Source: Microbispora rosea
GTDB lineage: Bacteria; Actinomycetota; Actinomycetes; Streptosporangiales; Streptosporangiaceae
Length of the DNA: 64,000 nucleotides
Direction of reading: 5' to 3'
NCBI RefSeq assembly: GCF_900156315.1
Contig: NZ_FTNI01000003.1
Location: 62,001 to 126,000 of the forward strand
In this document: positions 15,799 through 24,114 of the stretch, one piece after another
How the letters are laid out: every line of letters starts with the position of its first letter
How positions within the stretch are numbered: position 1 is the stretch's first letter
Position numbers and translations under genes: made by a program
Notes under the pieces: generated by a model
Databases searched by the model: none
Told to the model about the DNA's origin: nothing
Seen by the model: the letters and a program-made list of their open reading frames with translations, nothing else

Positions 15799-16467
15799 TC
15801 AGGCGGAGGCCGCTCCACCCGCCAGATGGTCCAGGAACCAGTCGCGGGCGAGCCGCGCGACCGTCTCCAGCGCGCCCGGCTCCTCGAACAGGTGCGTGGC
15901 GCGGGGCACGATCTCCAGCCGGACCGGCGCGGTCATCGCCCGCATCGCCTCCCTGTTGAGGTCGAGGACGACGGGGTCGCGCTCCCCCACGATCAGCAGC
16001 GTCGGCTGGCGCACGGAGCCGAGCGCGCCCGCGGCGAGGTCGGGCCTGCCGCCCCTGGACACCACCGCCCTGACTCCGCCCGGCCGCGTCGCCGCGGCGA
16101 CGAGCGCGGCGGCGGCGCCCGTGCTCGCACCGAACAGGCCGACGGGCAGCCCGCCGACGACCTCGTCCTCGGGCAGCCGGTCGGCCAGCGCCCCCACCCG
16201 GTCGGCGAGCAGGCCGATGTCGAAGCGCAGGTGGCCGGTGAGCGCGTCGACGCGCTCCTCCTCCACGGTGAGCAGGTCGGCCAGGACGGTGGCCAGTCCG
16301 GCCCGCTGCAGCTCCCTCGCGACGTACCGGTTGCGCGGGCTGTGCCGGCCGCTGCCGCTGCCGTGGGCGAACAGCACGGCCCCCCGGGCCTCCCTGGGGA
16401 CCGCCACGTCGGCGTCGAGCACGACATCGCCGACCGGCATCCGCACGCTGAGTTCGACCTCGCTCAT
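15799..16467 (-). CDS. Alpha/beta hydrolase (dienelactone-hydrolase-like)
   Basis: A 222-residue hydrolase. The oxyanion/turn region is VLFAHGSGSGRHSPRNR. The nucleophile elbow is LFGASTGAAAALVAAA (Ser in GxSxG), the acid is in LIVGERDPVV and the histidine in RATHLFEEPG. This subgroup often occurs beside phosphoribosyltransferase domains; none is here. Start: ATG at 16467 preceded by a GAGGGGGG site. The 208-bp region upstream holds a 12-bp repeat (CCGGAAGCGACG type) and no gene. The substrate is unknown. Confidence 0.8.
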   Translation of the reverse strand: MSEVELSVRMPVGDVVLDADVAVPREARGAVLFAHGSGSGRHSPRNRYVARELQRAGLATVLADLLTVEEERVDALTGHLRFDIGLLADRVGALADRLPEDEVVGGLPVGLFGASTGAAAALVAAATRPGGVRAVVSRGGRPDLAAGALGSVRQPTLLIVGERDPVVLDLNREAMRAMTAPVRLEIVPRATHLFEEPGALETVARLARDWFLDHLAGGAASA

Positions 16468-16675
16468 GACGTCCGCCCCCCTCGGCCGCGCCCGGCCCAG
16501 CGGCACAGGGACGATCAGGACGATGCTGCACATCCGGGACAGCGCTGGACAATCGAGGGCCGTACCCCTGGCCGGTCGAGGCAAACCGGGGACGTCGCGG
16601 CCTCCGCGTGCGGACCGGGCGGCGCCGGGAGCGATGCCGGAAGCGACGCCGGAAGCGACACGGGCACCGCGACGG

Positions 16676-17119
16676 TCAGGAGCGGCGTGAACGCAGCGCC
16701 TTGAGCACCCGCACGCCACCGTCCTGCCCGGCCTGCGCGCCGTCCACCAGGCGCCGGTATTCCTCCGACTCCATCGGGCACAGCGCGATGCGCCCGTCCT
16801 GGTCGAACAGCAGCCCCCAGCCGTGCTTCTTGGGCAGGGGCGAGGCCCGCAGGCAGGCCTGGGAACGGGAGAAGAACTCCTTCCTGAGCTCCGCGCGCCG
16901 TTCGGCGGTCAGGTCCGCCGGCAGGTCCTGGCGGCGCAGCCACGTCTCGAACAGCACGTCCTCCTGCGTCAGGCCGTACGGCGCGCCGGAGATCAGCTCG
17001 TACTGGAAGACGGCGACGGTAGGCCTGCCGCCCCGGCCCCCGGGCACCTCGGCGGCGGTCACCGGGCAGTCGTCGGCGACCGCGATGAGCGTCGAGTAGT
17101 AGTTCAGGTCCTCGGGCAT
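16676..17119 (-). CDS. DUF6157 family protein
   Basis: A 147-residue soluble protein of unknown function. It begins with the family pattern NYYSTLIAVADDCPVTAAEVP and continues with TVAVFQYELI, EDVLFETW and FFSRSQACLRASPLPKKHGW, a segment strongly conserved in actinobacterial homologues. It ends with a basic tail. The gene stands alone, 30 bp from the end of the debranching-enzyme gene, which is transcribed toward it. Nothing in the sequence suggests a reaction. Confidence 0.75.
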   Translation of the reverse strand: MPEDLNYYSTLIAVADDCPVTAAEVPGGRGGRPTVAVFQYELISGAPYGLTQEDVLFETWLRRQDLPADLTAERRAELRKEFFSRSQACLRASPLPKKHGWGLLFDQDGRIALCPMESEEYRRLVDGAQAGQDGGVRVLKALRSRRS

Positions 17120-17149
17120 GGCTCCACTATGCCCGAGGAGATCGGCGGC

Positions 17150-19327
17150 TCACGTCGCTCCGGGCGCACCAGCGGAAGGCCTGCCGAAGGCCGCGGACGG
17201 GCGCGTCTCCGGGACGAGACCCACCTCATCGGGCAGGCCGTTCACGTACACCTCGCCGCTGTCCTCCCGGGCCTCCAGGTCGACCCGCGCACCCGCGATC
17301 GGGAAGCCGGAGATGCGCAACTCCCCGAACCCCTTGGGCAGCACCGGCGCGATCCACACCTTGCCGTGCGGCACCCACGGGTCGACGCGGAGCAGGAGCC
17401 GCAGGAGCTGGATCGGCGTGGCCGAGGCCCAGGCCTGCGGCGAGCACGAGGTCGGGTACGGCACCGGCACGGGGAACTCCGCCCTGTCGAACCCGCAGAA
17501 GAGCTCGGGCAGCCGGTCGCCGAAGGTGCGGGCGGCGTCGAGCAGGCCGGTGGCGATGCGCTGGGCCTCCTCGACGAACCCGTAGCGCATGAGCCCGGAC
17601 GCCACGAGCGCGCTGTCGTGCGGCCAGACGGACCCGTTGTGATAGCTCATCGGGTTGTACGCGCCCATGTCGGAGGCGAGGGTGCGGATGCCGAATCCGG
17701 AGAACATCCTGGGCGACAGCAGGTGCTCGGCCACGGCCGGGGCCTTGTCGCGGTTGACGATTCCGGACCACAGGCAGTGGCCCATGTTGGAGGCGAGCGC
17801 GTCGATCGGGCGGCCCTCGTGGTCAAGCCCGATGGCGAAGTAGCCGCGGTCGGGCAGCCAGAACCGTTCGTTGAACCGGGCGCGCAGCTCCGCGGCCCGT
17901 TCCCGGTAGCGCCGCTCGGTCTCGGTGTCGCGCGCCTCCTTGGCGAAGTAGTGGCGGGCGATGTAGGCCGCGTAGACATATCCCTGCACCTCGGCCAGGG
18001 CGATGGGCGGCCGGGCGATGGTGCCGTCGGCGAAGTTGATGCCGTCGAAGGAGTCCTTCCAGCCCTGGTTGAGCAGGCCCTGGTCGGTCTTCCGCTGGTA
18101 CCACAGGAACCCGTCGCGCATGCCGTACCGCTCGATCCACTCCAGCGCGGCGTCCGCGTGCGGGAGCAGCCGCTCCACCGCCGCCCGGTGCAGGCCCCAG
18201 CGGCGCAGCTCGCCGAGGAGGATGACGAACAGCGGGCTGGCGTCGACCGAGCCGTAGTAGGCGTGCCCGTCGCCCGACGTGTCGTCCTGCCGGGCGCCGT
18301 AGCGCAGCTCGTGCATGATCTTGCCGGGCTCCTCCTCGGTCAACGGGTCGACCTTCACGCCCTGCAGAGTGGCCAGCCGGCCCAGCGTGCCGTGTGCCAG
18401 CTCGGGGTCGAGCGGCAGGGCCATCCAGGAGGTGAGCAGCGAGTCGCGGCCGAACAGCGTCATGAACCAGGGCGCCCCGGCCGCGACGGTGGGCGGCAGC
18501 TCGGGATGCTCGGGATCGAACAGCCGCAGCGCGCCGAGATCGTTCTGCGACTGGCGCAGAATCCCCGCCAGAGCGGTGTTGGTCGTCGTCACCTTGGGCA
18601 GGCGCTTGTCCCACTCGAACAGCTGGCCGGCCCGCCGGGCCAGCGCGGGCGACAGCTGCCTCTCGGTGTACCACGGCTCGGTCTCGATGCCGTCGATGAT
18701 CGGGTTGGCCTGCACGCAGCCCTTCCACTCGCCGCGCGGCGGCACCACCACGCGGAAGACGAGCAGGCGCGGATTGACCATCGGCAGCACGGGGGTGCCG
18801 TCGGCCTTGGCGGCCACCCGCACCCCCCTGGCCTTGCTGACCGAGAACATGCGCAGCGACCGCTCGTCCGCCACGGTGGTCACGTCGGCCACCCAGTGCA
18901 CTCGGTGGGTCTTCACCTCGAAGAGGTCGCACACGTCGGAGCCGATGTGCAGGGTCACCATGCAGCCGGCCGGCTCGTGGGACATGTTGCGGATGGTGAC
19001 CTCCTCCGACAGCCCGCCGCCGACGTAGCGTTCGCGCACGACCAGCAGCGTGCTCTCCGCCTGCCCCGGCCGCGGCGCCGTACGGCCGACGAAGGTCGCG
19101 TGGAACGGCTCGCCCGCGAGGACCTGGAGCTCCTCGATCCGGCTGTCGTCGATGCGCAGCTCCCAGTGGGACAGCAGCCGGGTGTCGGCGTAGTAGATCC
19201 CGTGCGCCGACCCGGGCAGGACGTCGCCGTTGCGACCCGACACGCAGAACGATCCCCCGGCCACGAGTGTCATGGCGCCCCCGCCGATGGCGGTGGGCTG
19301 TCCCTCGAACGTCCACCCGCTCGTCAT
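17150..19327 (-). CDS. Glycogen-debranching-type amylo-alpha-1,6-glucosidase
   Basis: A 725-residue cytosolic enzyme. The N-terminal beta-rich 'trehalose/maltose hydrolase-like' domain (about 1-220; FCVSGRNGDVLPGSAHGIYYADTR) is followed by an (alpha/alpha)6 catalytic barrel. Visible catalytic-region motifs are APWFMTLFGRDSLLTSW, QGWKDSFDGINFADG and NPMSYHNGSVWPHDSALVA. These enzymes act on alpha-1,6 branch points or related oligosaccharides; exact specificity is unknown. I use the ATG at 19327, spaced 6 bases from GGGG, rather than the GTG three codons earlier. Another carbohydrate enzyme (GH15) lies at 51.4 kb, but there is no operon link. Confidence 0.88.
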   Translation of the reverse strand: MTSGWTFEGQPTAIGGGAMTLVAGGSFCVSGRNGDVLPGSAHGIYYADTRLLSHWELRIDDSRIEELQVLAGEPFHATFVGRTAPRPGQAESTLLVVRERYVGGGLSEEVTIRNMSHEPAGCMVTLHIGSDVCDLFEVKTHRVHWVADVTTVADERSLRMFSVSKARGVRVAAKADGTPVLPMVNPRLLVFRVVVPPRGEWKGCVQANPIIDGIETEPWYTERQLSPALARRAGQLFEWDKRLPKVTTTNTALAGILRQSQNDLGALRLFDPEHPELPPTVAAGAPWFMTLFGRDSLLTSWMALPLDPELAHGTLGRLATLQGVKVDPLTEEEPGKIMHELRYGARQDDTSGDGHAYYGSVDASPLFVILLGELRRWGLHRAAVERLLPHADAALEWIERYGMRDGFLWYQRKTDQGLLNQGWKDSFDGINFADGTIARPPIALAEVQGYVYAAYIARHYFAKEARDTETERRYRERAAELRARFNERFWLPDRGYFAIGLDHEGRPIDALASNMGHCLWSGIVNRDKAPAVAEHLLSPRMFSGFGIRTLASDMGAYNPMSYHNGSVWPHDSALVASGLMRYGFVEEAQRIATGLLDAARTFGDRLPELFCGFDRAEFPVPVPYPTSCSPQAWASATPIQLLRLLLRVDPWVPHGKVWIAPVLPKGFGELRISGFPIAGARVDLEAREDSGEVYVNGLPDEVGLVPETRPSAAFGRPSAGAPGAT

Positions 19328-19479
19328 GCCGATCACCCCGGCCCCGGTCCCTGGTTCCGACGGTTGCCCTCATACCCGGAGGCCACGCGAATTTTCGCCT
19401 CATTTGTAGCCTTATGTCCCCAATGAGCGATCTCAAGGTCTTTACCGGGCTATGACCTGGCGTTTCCTACTCTTCCGGC

Positions 19480-19680
19480 ATGCGCAGGTGGGTGAGCTCT
19501 GAGGGGCACGAGGTGGACCCCGTCGTCATCGAGGGCCGCGGCCTGCTGCGCGTACGGCACCTGGGCTACCACATCGGCTACTGCGCCTCCGTCGCGGAGG
19601 TGGCGGCCCACGTCGATCTCGCCGACCTGGTGGAGGTCGTCGACCTGCCTCACGCGTCCAGAGCCCGGAGACAAGGATGA
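19480..19680 (+). CDS. Small conserved-type hypothetical protein
   Basis: A 66-residue protein (VVIEGRGLLRVRHLGYHIGY, then CASVAEVAAHVDLADLVEVV). The frame ends exactly at a perfect bidirectional hairpin, the codon usage matches the neighbours, and it resembles short actinobacterial proteins annotated only as hypothetical. No ribosome site is visible before the ATG. Function unknown. Confidence 0.55.
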   Translation: MRRWVSSEGHEVDPVVIEGRGLLRVRHLGYHIGYCASVAEVAAHVDLADLVEVVDLPHASRARRQG

Positions 19681-19705
19681 GGGGTGAGCCGGACCGGCTC
19701 ACCCC
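19681..19705. terminator. Bidirectional hairpin terminator
   Basis: Perfect 12-bp arms GGGGTGAGCCGG and CCGGCTCACCCC with a single-base loop. It sits between two convergent genes, directly after the stop at 19680 and 41 bp before the stop of the leftward gene. Confidence 0.8.
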
Positions 19706-19745
19706 TCCCTCTGGCCGCCGCGTCGCCTCACCGCGGCGTGGACGC

Positions 19746-20456
19746 TCAGTCCTCCCAGCCCGGCATGTTCCACAAGTCGCCGGCGGCCGCCTTGGGCTGC
19801 GCCTTGACCTGGGTCTTGGGCTTGGCCTTGGCCTTGGCGGGCTTCGCCATGCCGGCGTTCGGCATCCCCCAGCCCGGGATCTCCCGCACCCAGGCGTCGG
19901 CGGCCTCGTCGTCGGTCTTCGCGCTCGACGGCTTACCCGCGAAGTCGTTGCCGGACATCTTGGTGTACGTCGGCTGGTTGGACGTGGGGTGAAGGAACAC
20001 GTCCTGCGGCGAGCCCTGGCTGTTGTTCCTGCCGGTGGCGGGCATCGTGAACATGGAGCCCGGCTGCGATCCGTTCGCCTGGTTCCCGTTCATCGGCATG
20101 CCGGCCAGCGAGTTGCCTCCGGAGGGACCTCCGGCCGGCTGCGCGCCGGCCTGCCGGCCGCCCGCCGTGGCACCGCTGGGCGCCTGCCTGCCGGTCATCT
20201 GGCCCTTGGGGCTCTGGCCGTTCGCCCGGTCCTCGGCCTCGTCGTCCGCCGAGAGGTACGGGCCGACCTTCGCACCCTTGTCCAGGATGTCCAGGGCCTT
20301 GGAGGCGACGAAGTCAGGCTCCTCCGGGTTGTTCATCGCCATCGCGGCAATCTGCTTGCCGGGCGACATCGGCTCCTTGGCGGACATCGGAGCCGGGTCC
20401 GCGGGAGCGGGACCCGACAGAAGAGCAGCCGCGAGTACGGCAGTGCAAAGAGGCAT
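19746..20456 (-). CDS. Secreted Gly/Gln/Asn-rich protein A
   Basis: A 236-residue exported protein of unknown function. A short signal peptide (MPLCTAVLAAALLSGPAPAD) is followed by an Ala/Gly/Asn/Gln-rich, mostly disordered mature part and a C-terminal KPAKAKAKPKTQVK basic stretch. No domain is recognised. Its first 12 residues (MPLCTAVLAAAL) are identical to those of the protein at 21811-22437, although the mature parts hardly align. Both genes carry the same ~50-bp promoter block and a similar leader ending in a GGGGGA ribosome site. They are probably an old duplication that kept its control and export regions. Confidence 0.72.
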   Translation of the reverse strand: MPLCTAVLAAALLSGPAPADPAPMSAKEPMSPGKQIAAMAMNNPEEPDFVASKALDILDKGAKVGPYLSADDEAEDRANGQSPKGQMTGRQAPSGATAGGRQAGAQPAGGPSGGNSLAGMPMNGNQANGSQPGSMFTMPATGRNNSQGSPQDVFLHPTSNQPTYTKMSGNDFAGKPSSAKTDDEAADAWVREIPGWGMPNAGMAKPAKAKAKPKTQVKAQPKAAAGDLWNMPGWED

Positions 20457-20519
20457 GAGAATTTCCCCCGAAATCTTGCGGACGGTACAAGAACGAAGGT
20501 AAGCGCACGATGCCGGGCC

Positions 20520-20571
20520 ATCACGGACCCGATGCTCAGTGTCCGGTCAAATAAGAGGATCAGCCGCTTCA
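20520..20571 (-). promoter_or_regulatory. Promoter block shared by the two secreted-protein genes (copy 1)
   Basis: In gene direction: TGAAG, then GATC, then TTGACCGGACACTG and CGTGAT, ending 64 bp before the ATG. The same elements occur at the same spacings 61 bp before the paralogue (22498-22549). TTGACC resembles a -35 box. The leader downstream (GCGCTTACC, GTACC) is conserved too. Between 20572 and the terminator at 20821 I see no gene or other signal. Confidence 0.65.
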
Positions 20572-20820
20572 GGACATAGACCCCCAGGTCACCCTCCGCT
20601 TCGCCCATCACGGGCTCGACCGCGCCACACGACACGGGCCACGCCTTCGACCAGTGGGCCGACGCGAGCGGGCGGACGGACTTCGCGTCCTGCCTTCGAT
20701 CCGCCGTCAGGTCGCTCCGGGAGGCGGTGGCCCAGGACACGCGGCCATGACCGCCTCGGCGCGGCCGGGCGATCCGGGACGCGCCCGAGGCGGGGAAGAG
20801 GCGAAGAGGAGGCGGGAACG

Positions 20821-20856
20821 GCACGGGGGTGAGCCGCGAGCGGCTCACCCCCGTGC
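20821..20856 (-). terminator. Terminator of the fasciclin gene
   Basis: Perfect 16-bp arms (GCACGGGGGTGAGCCG and its complement) with a 4-base loop, 25 bp downstream of the fasciclin stop. Confidence 0.85.
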
Positions 20857-20880
20857 AGGCTGTGTCAGGGCGACGGCTGG

Positions 20881-21540
20881 TTACCTCGGCATGAGGACCT
20901 TGTCGACCGCGTAGACGGTCGCATTGCTCGTCGCGATGTTCCCGCAGGTCACAGTGGCGTCGTTGACCTTGAGGGTGGAGTCGGACCCCGAGACGGTGAG
21001 CTTGCGCCCCTCAAGGGAGGTCAGCTGGCCGTGCATGTCCGCCGGCGCCTTGCGTCCCTTGACCACGTGGTAGGCCAGCAGTCCCCTGAGCGACTTGCGG
21101 TTCGACATCAGCTGGTCGAGCTGGCTCTTCGGAATCTTGTTGAACGCCTCGTTCGTCGGCGCGAACACCGTGATGTCCTGGGCGGAGTTGAGCGTCTCGG
21201 CCAGACCGGCCTTCTTCACCACGCGCGCCAGCGTGGACAGCGACGGGATGTCGGAGAGCGCGGTGCCGACCGGCACCTTGGCCAGCTCGGCGGGGCTGCC
21301 CTTGCCCGAGGCGGGCAGCGAAGAGCAGCCCGCCCCGACGGGCGTCCCGGTGGCCGTCGGCGACGCGGACGCGGAGGGGGTCTCGCTCGCTGCCTCGCTG
21401 GGAGTCTCGCTGGCCATGTCGGTCGCGGTCTCGTTGGCCGCGACCGGGGCCGCGGGGCTGCCGCCGCCCTGGCTACCGCACGCCGCGGACATCGAAAGCG
21501 CCGCGGTCAGGGCGGCGAGGGCGAGCAGACGGGTATTCAT
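20881..21540 (-). CDS. Fasciclin-domain lipoprotein
   Basis: A 219-residue exported lipoprotein. The signal ends in the lipobox LSMSAACG, with Cys21 as the lipidation site. A Thr/Ser/Glu-rich linker (to about 75) precedes one FAS1 domain: LSDIPSLSTLARVVKKAGL, ITVFAPTNEAFNKIP and LAYHVVKG, with the closing block VYAVDKVLMP. Fasciclin domains mediate adhesion or matrix contacts at the cell surface. The ATG at 21540 follows AAGGA at 9 bases. It is monocistronic with its own terminator. Confidence 0.9.
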   Translation of the reverse strand: MNTRLLALAALTAALSMSAACGSQGGGSPAAPVAANETATDMASETPSEAASETPSASASPTATGTPVGAGCSSLPASGKGSPAELAKVPVGTALSDIPSLSTLARVVKKAGLAETLNSAQDITVFAPTNEAFNKIPKSQLDQLMSNRKSLRGLLAYHVVKGRKAPADMHGQLTSLEGRKLTVSGSDSTLKVNDATVTCGNIATSNATVYAVDKVLMPR

Positions 21541-21721
21541 GATCGTGTTTCCTTCGTCGTGGAAAGGTCGTGGAAAGGTCGTTGCCGGGTGGTGGGTCGG
21601 GTGCGTGATGAGACACGGAACGGGCGCACCGATCGGTCCTGGGACCGGACGCGGTGCCCGGCGTGCCACCCCGCACGACCGTCCGCGCTTCGCGACCCCT
21701 GTGGACGGCGACACCGGAAGA

Positions 21722-21756
21722 GCCCGCCACACCGGCGCAGGGCCGGTGTGGCGGGC
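21722..21756 (-). terminator. Terminator of secreted protein B
   Basis: Perfect 15-bp arms (GCCCGCCACACCGGC and complement) with a 5-base loop, 55 bp past the stop of the leftward gene at 21811 and upstream of the fasciclin gene. Confidence 0.8.
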
Positions 21757-21810
21757 CGTTCTGACGGGCCGGTCACACGGGCCTCTTCCATCAGGCCGTC
21801 AGGAGCGGGC

Positions 21811-22437
21811 TCACTGGTCGTGCGACCGCAGATGCTTGCGGGGCCGTGTGATCGTCTTCTGGCGCGCCGTCTTCGGCTGCGCCGCCTTCTGCTCCCCCCG
21901 CGGCAGCGGATAGGTCCTGGTCGACTGGATCCCCTGCACCGGACGGAAGGTGAACGGCTGCGGCGCCTGTCCAGACGAGCCGGAAGAGTAGACGGGCTGG
22001 ATGAAGACGTCGCGTGTCTTGGGATCGATCACCGGGACGTACTTGGGCGCGGTGTTTCCCCCCACCGCCCGGTCGTCCGCGCTGCCTCCCGCCGTCGCGG
22101 CGGGCCGTGTGCCGTCCGCGCCCGGCCTGGTGGACGTGCCGGAGGCTTCGGGCCCGCTCGCGCCGGCCGGCGACCGCGGAGCGGCGGCGCTGTCGTCGCG
22201 CCCGCCGTCCATCCCGCTGGGAGCCATCCATGGCGGCGCCTGGGGGAGGGTGAACGGATATCCCCCGGCCTGCGGCGCCATGCCGGGCGGCGACGGGAGT
22301 TGCGGCCGGCCCGTGGACGGCTGCGCGGCGTTGTTGTTGTCCGTGGTTGCCCTCGTCCCGGGCGGGGCCGGGTCCGGCGGCACGGCGGCCGGCCCGGTGA
22401 ACAGGGCGGCGGCCAGCACGGCTGTGCAGAGAGGCAT
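21811..22437 (-). CDS. Secreted Pro/Gly-rich protein B
   Basis: A 208-residue exported protein of unknown function. A signal peptide MPLCTAVLAAALFTGPAAV is followed by a Pro/Gly/Ala-rich region and a more ordered C-terminal part (KYVPVIDPKTRDVFIQPVYS, FTFRPVQGIQSTRTYPLP) with a basic end. It shares signal peptide, ribosome site, leader and promoter block with protein A at 19746-20456, and a weak common core (DVFLHP/DVFIQP). A cell-envelope role is likely, but nothing specific can be read. Confidence 0.7.
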   Translation of the reverse strand: MPLCTAVLAAALFTGPAAVPPDPAPPGTRATTDNNNAAQPSTGRPQLPSPPGMAPQAGGYPFTLPQAPPWMAPSGMDGGRDDSAAAPRSPAGASGPEASGTSTRPGADGTRPAATAGGSADDRAVGGNTAPKYVPVIDPKTRDVFIQPVYSSGSSGQAPQPFTFRPVQGIQSTRTYPLPRGEQKAAQPKTARQKTITRPRKHLRSHDQ

Positions 22438-22497
22438 GAGACTCCCCCGAGGTCATGGATGGTACGAGCACGACGGTAAGCGCCGCACCGGGGAGTG

Positions 22498-22549
22498 ATC
22501 ACGCATCCGACGACCAATGTCCGGTCAAGCATGGCGATCGGGCACTTCA
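22498..22549 (-). promoter_or_regulatory. Promoter block shared by the two secreted-protein genes (copy 2)
   Basis: TGAAG, GATC, TTGACCGGACATTG and CGTGAT recur here at the same distances from one another and from the start codon as in copy 1 (20520-20571). TTGACC is a possible -35; 17 bases further is TGCGTG, which is not a standard -10. An unusual sigma factor or an activator is therefore possible. Confidence 0.65.
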
Positions 22550-22672
22550 CCCGCAAAGATCCCGTCGCGCCCGCAAGCGGCCTCGGCACGCCCGCGGAGC
22601 GGGACGGAGCGGGACGGAGCGGGCCGGAGCGGAACGGACGGCGGGCCCCCCGGGCGGGAGGGCGCGCCGGGC

Positions 22673-22897
22673 TCAGTCGGGCAGCCTGACCTCGATCGGC
22701 ACCACGATCGGCGGATGCAGGTGCGGATGCGGGATCGCCCGGCGCTTGAAGTAGTGCTCCAGTGCCTGCCGCAGCCGGTCGAGCGCCTCGTCGACCGTGT
22801 GCCCTTCGCAGGCCACCTCGACCTGGACGCACCGCGCGCAGTACATGCCACCGTCATCGGCGGTGACGGTCGCGGTCAGCCGTACGGTCCGTCCCAT
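22673..22897 (-). CDS. HicB-family protein without a HicA partner
   Basis: A 74-residue protein with the HicB partial RNase-H-like fold: a first strand LTATVTADDGGMYCARCVQ, then VEVACEGHTVDEALDRLRQA. The C-terminal IPHPHLHPPIVVPIEVRLPD contains two HP..HLHPP histidines. HicB normally neutralises the mRNA-cutting toxin HicA and represses its operon. No HicA-like frame (about 60 residues) is adjacent and no DNA-binding tail is present. This is therefore an orphan that may have another role. Confidence 0.7.
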   Translation of the reverse strand: MGRTVRLTATVTADDGGMYCARCVQVEVACEGHTVDEALDRLRQALEHYFKRRAIPHPHLHPPIVVPIEVRLPD

Positions 22898-23073
22898 GCT
22901 CCCACCGTGCGCGGCAGCGGACCGGGGTAATCCCGGTGTCCGGGCAACAGTTGGGAGATTCGCGGTCCACCGGCTCCGGGCCGCATCCGCTTCGCACCGG
23001 ATTTTGCCTGATAGGGAGGCATTTCGAGGTCCCTCCGCGAGGACGGCGGGTTTCCTCGGGTAGGGCCGCGCGC

Positions 23074-23307
23074 ATGGGCAAGAGAGACAAGGACAAGAAG
23101 CAAGAGCCGTCGGTGGGCGACGAGGTCACCTGGAAGAGCCACGGCGGCGAGGCGGCCGGCAAGGTCGAGAAGAAGATCACCGAGCGTACGGAGGAGGCGG
23201 GCCGCACGGTGGCCGCCTCACCCGAGGACCCGCAGTTCCTCGTGCGCAGTGAGAAGAGCGGCGGGACGGCGGTGCACAAGCCGTCGGCGCTGCATCCGAA
23301 GGAGTGA
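23074..23307 (+). CDS. DUF2945 protein (TUDOR-like 'hypervirulence-associated' family)
   Basis: A 77-residue basic protein. MGKRDKDKKQEPSVGDEVTW is followed by KSHGGEAAGKVEKKI, FLVRSEKSGGTAVHKP and a final ALHPKE, the full DUF2945 pattern of small TUDOR-like proteins. Function is unknown; homologues are common in soil bacteria. One base separates its stop from the GTG of the DUF3140 gene, so the two are cotranslated, a frequent pairing. Confidence 0.82.
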   Translation: MGKRDKDKKQEPSVGDEVTWKSHGGEAAGKVEKKITERTEEAGRTVAASPEDPQFLVRSEKSGGTAVHKPSALHPKE

Positions 23308-23308
23308 C

Positions 23309-23638
23309 GTGACCGCCGGCAGAGGGCAGACCGCCGCCGAGTTCGGCCAGGCGGTCAACATGTCCGCGGCCGAACTGGAGCGATGGCTGCGCGAGGAGCG
23401 GTCGAAGGAGGTCGGCGACAAGCCGGACGGCGGCGAGTCGACGGGTCACGAGTCCGGCCGGCACATCGTGGCCATTCTGCGCAAGCACCAGAGCGAACTG
23501 GACGACGAGGACTACGCCCACATGCGCAAGGTCGTCGGGTATGTCCACCGGCACCTGGCCCAGCGTCCCTCCGGGGACGTACGGGACACCCGCTGGCGGT
23601 ACTCGCTGATGAACTGGGGCCACGACCCGCTGAAGTAG
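23309..23638 (+). CDS. DUF3140 protein
   Basis: A 109-residue protein. It has VNMSAAELERWLREERSKEV, SGRHIVAILRKHQSELDDED and MRKVVGYVHRHLAQRP, and ends DTRWRYSLMNWGHDPLK, the complete DUF3140 signature. This family is often beside DUF2945 and is proposed to bind DNA; no experiment can be inferred. The GTG at 23309 is 5 bases after AAGGAG; an upstream in-frame ATG would overlap the previous gene by 20 codons. Confidence 0.82.
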   Translation: MTAGRGQTAAEFGQAVNMSAAELERWLREERSKEVGDKPDGGESTGHESGRHIVAILRKHQSELDDEDYAHMRKVVGYVHRHLAQRPSGDVRDTRWRYSLMNWGHDPLK

Positions 23639-23659
23639 GGCGCTCGAAGGGACGGGTCC

Positions 23660-23687
23660 GCGGGCGCGCGCCGGGGGTCGCGCCCGC
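23660..23687. terminator. Hairpin between convergent DUF3140 and DUF4236 genes
   Basis: GCGGGCGCG and CGCGCCCGC arms (9 bp) with a 10-base loop between two convergent stops. Confidence 0.6.
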
Positions 23688-23707
23688 CGTGTCACCGTCT
23701 CCCACCG

Positions 23708-23887
23708 TCAGCTGAGCGTCTTCTTCCAGTGGAAGCCGCCGGGAAGGTTCACGGTGAGGGTGCGGCGCCCGTCCGCCGTCTTCGTGACGCGGAAGGCGCG
23801 TCCGCCGTAGCTGTGCCCGACGCCGCCGCGCGAGAGGTTGAGCCTGAACGGTCCCATCTTGATCGATTTTCGGTAGCTCCAGCCCAT
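23708..23887 (-). CDS. DUF4236 small protein
   Basis: A 59-residue protein. It starts MGWSYRKSIKMGPFRLNLSR, continues GGVGHSYGGRAFRVTK and ends FHWKKTLS. The opening matches the DUF4236 pattern (RKSIK.GP.RLNLS..G.G.S.G). In other bacteria the domain is a short beta-rich N-terminal module of unknown function, often alone. The gene is convergent with DUF3140 and its stop follows the hairpin. Confidence 0.75.
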   Translation of the reverse strand: MGWSYRKSIKMGPFRLNLSRGGVGHSYGGRAFRVTKTADGRRTLTVNLPGGFHWKKTLS

Positions 23888-24114
23888 GGGTTCCTCCTTA
23901 CTTTTCCGTGCCCTCGCGACTACCCCGGAAGACGATCAGCACACCAGCCGTCCGTTTACGACCGTGCTGCCGGGTATGGCCACCGACAAGCTTCTCGGCC
24001 GTCAGGAACGCGATCGGATCGCCGGCCGGGCGCCGGGGCTCACGGACCCGACCTCATCGGCGGGTCTCCACCTCCTCGCGGGGGACGCCCACCCGAGAGC
24101 GGAAGGAGCCGGCA

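Noticed and set aside
20572-20820. Leftward frame upstream of the secreted protein A gene (172 codons to 20848)
   Set aside because: It runs through the conserved promoter block and overlaps the gene. Its codon pattern looks random.
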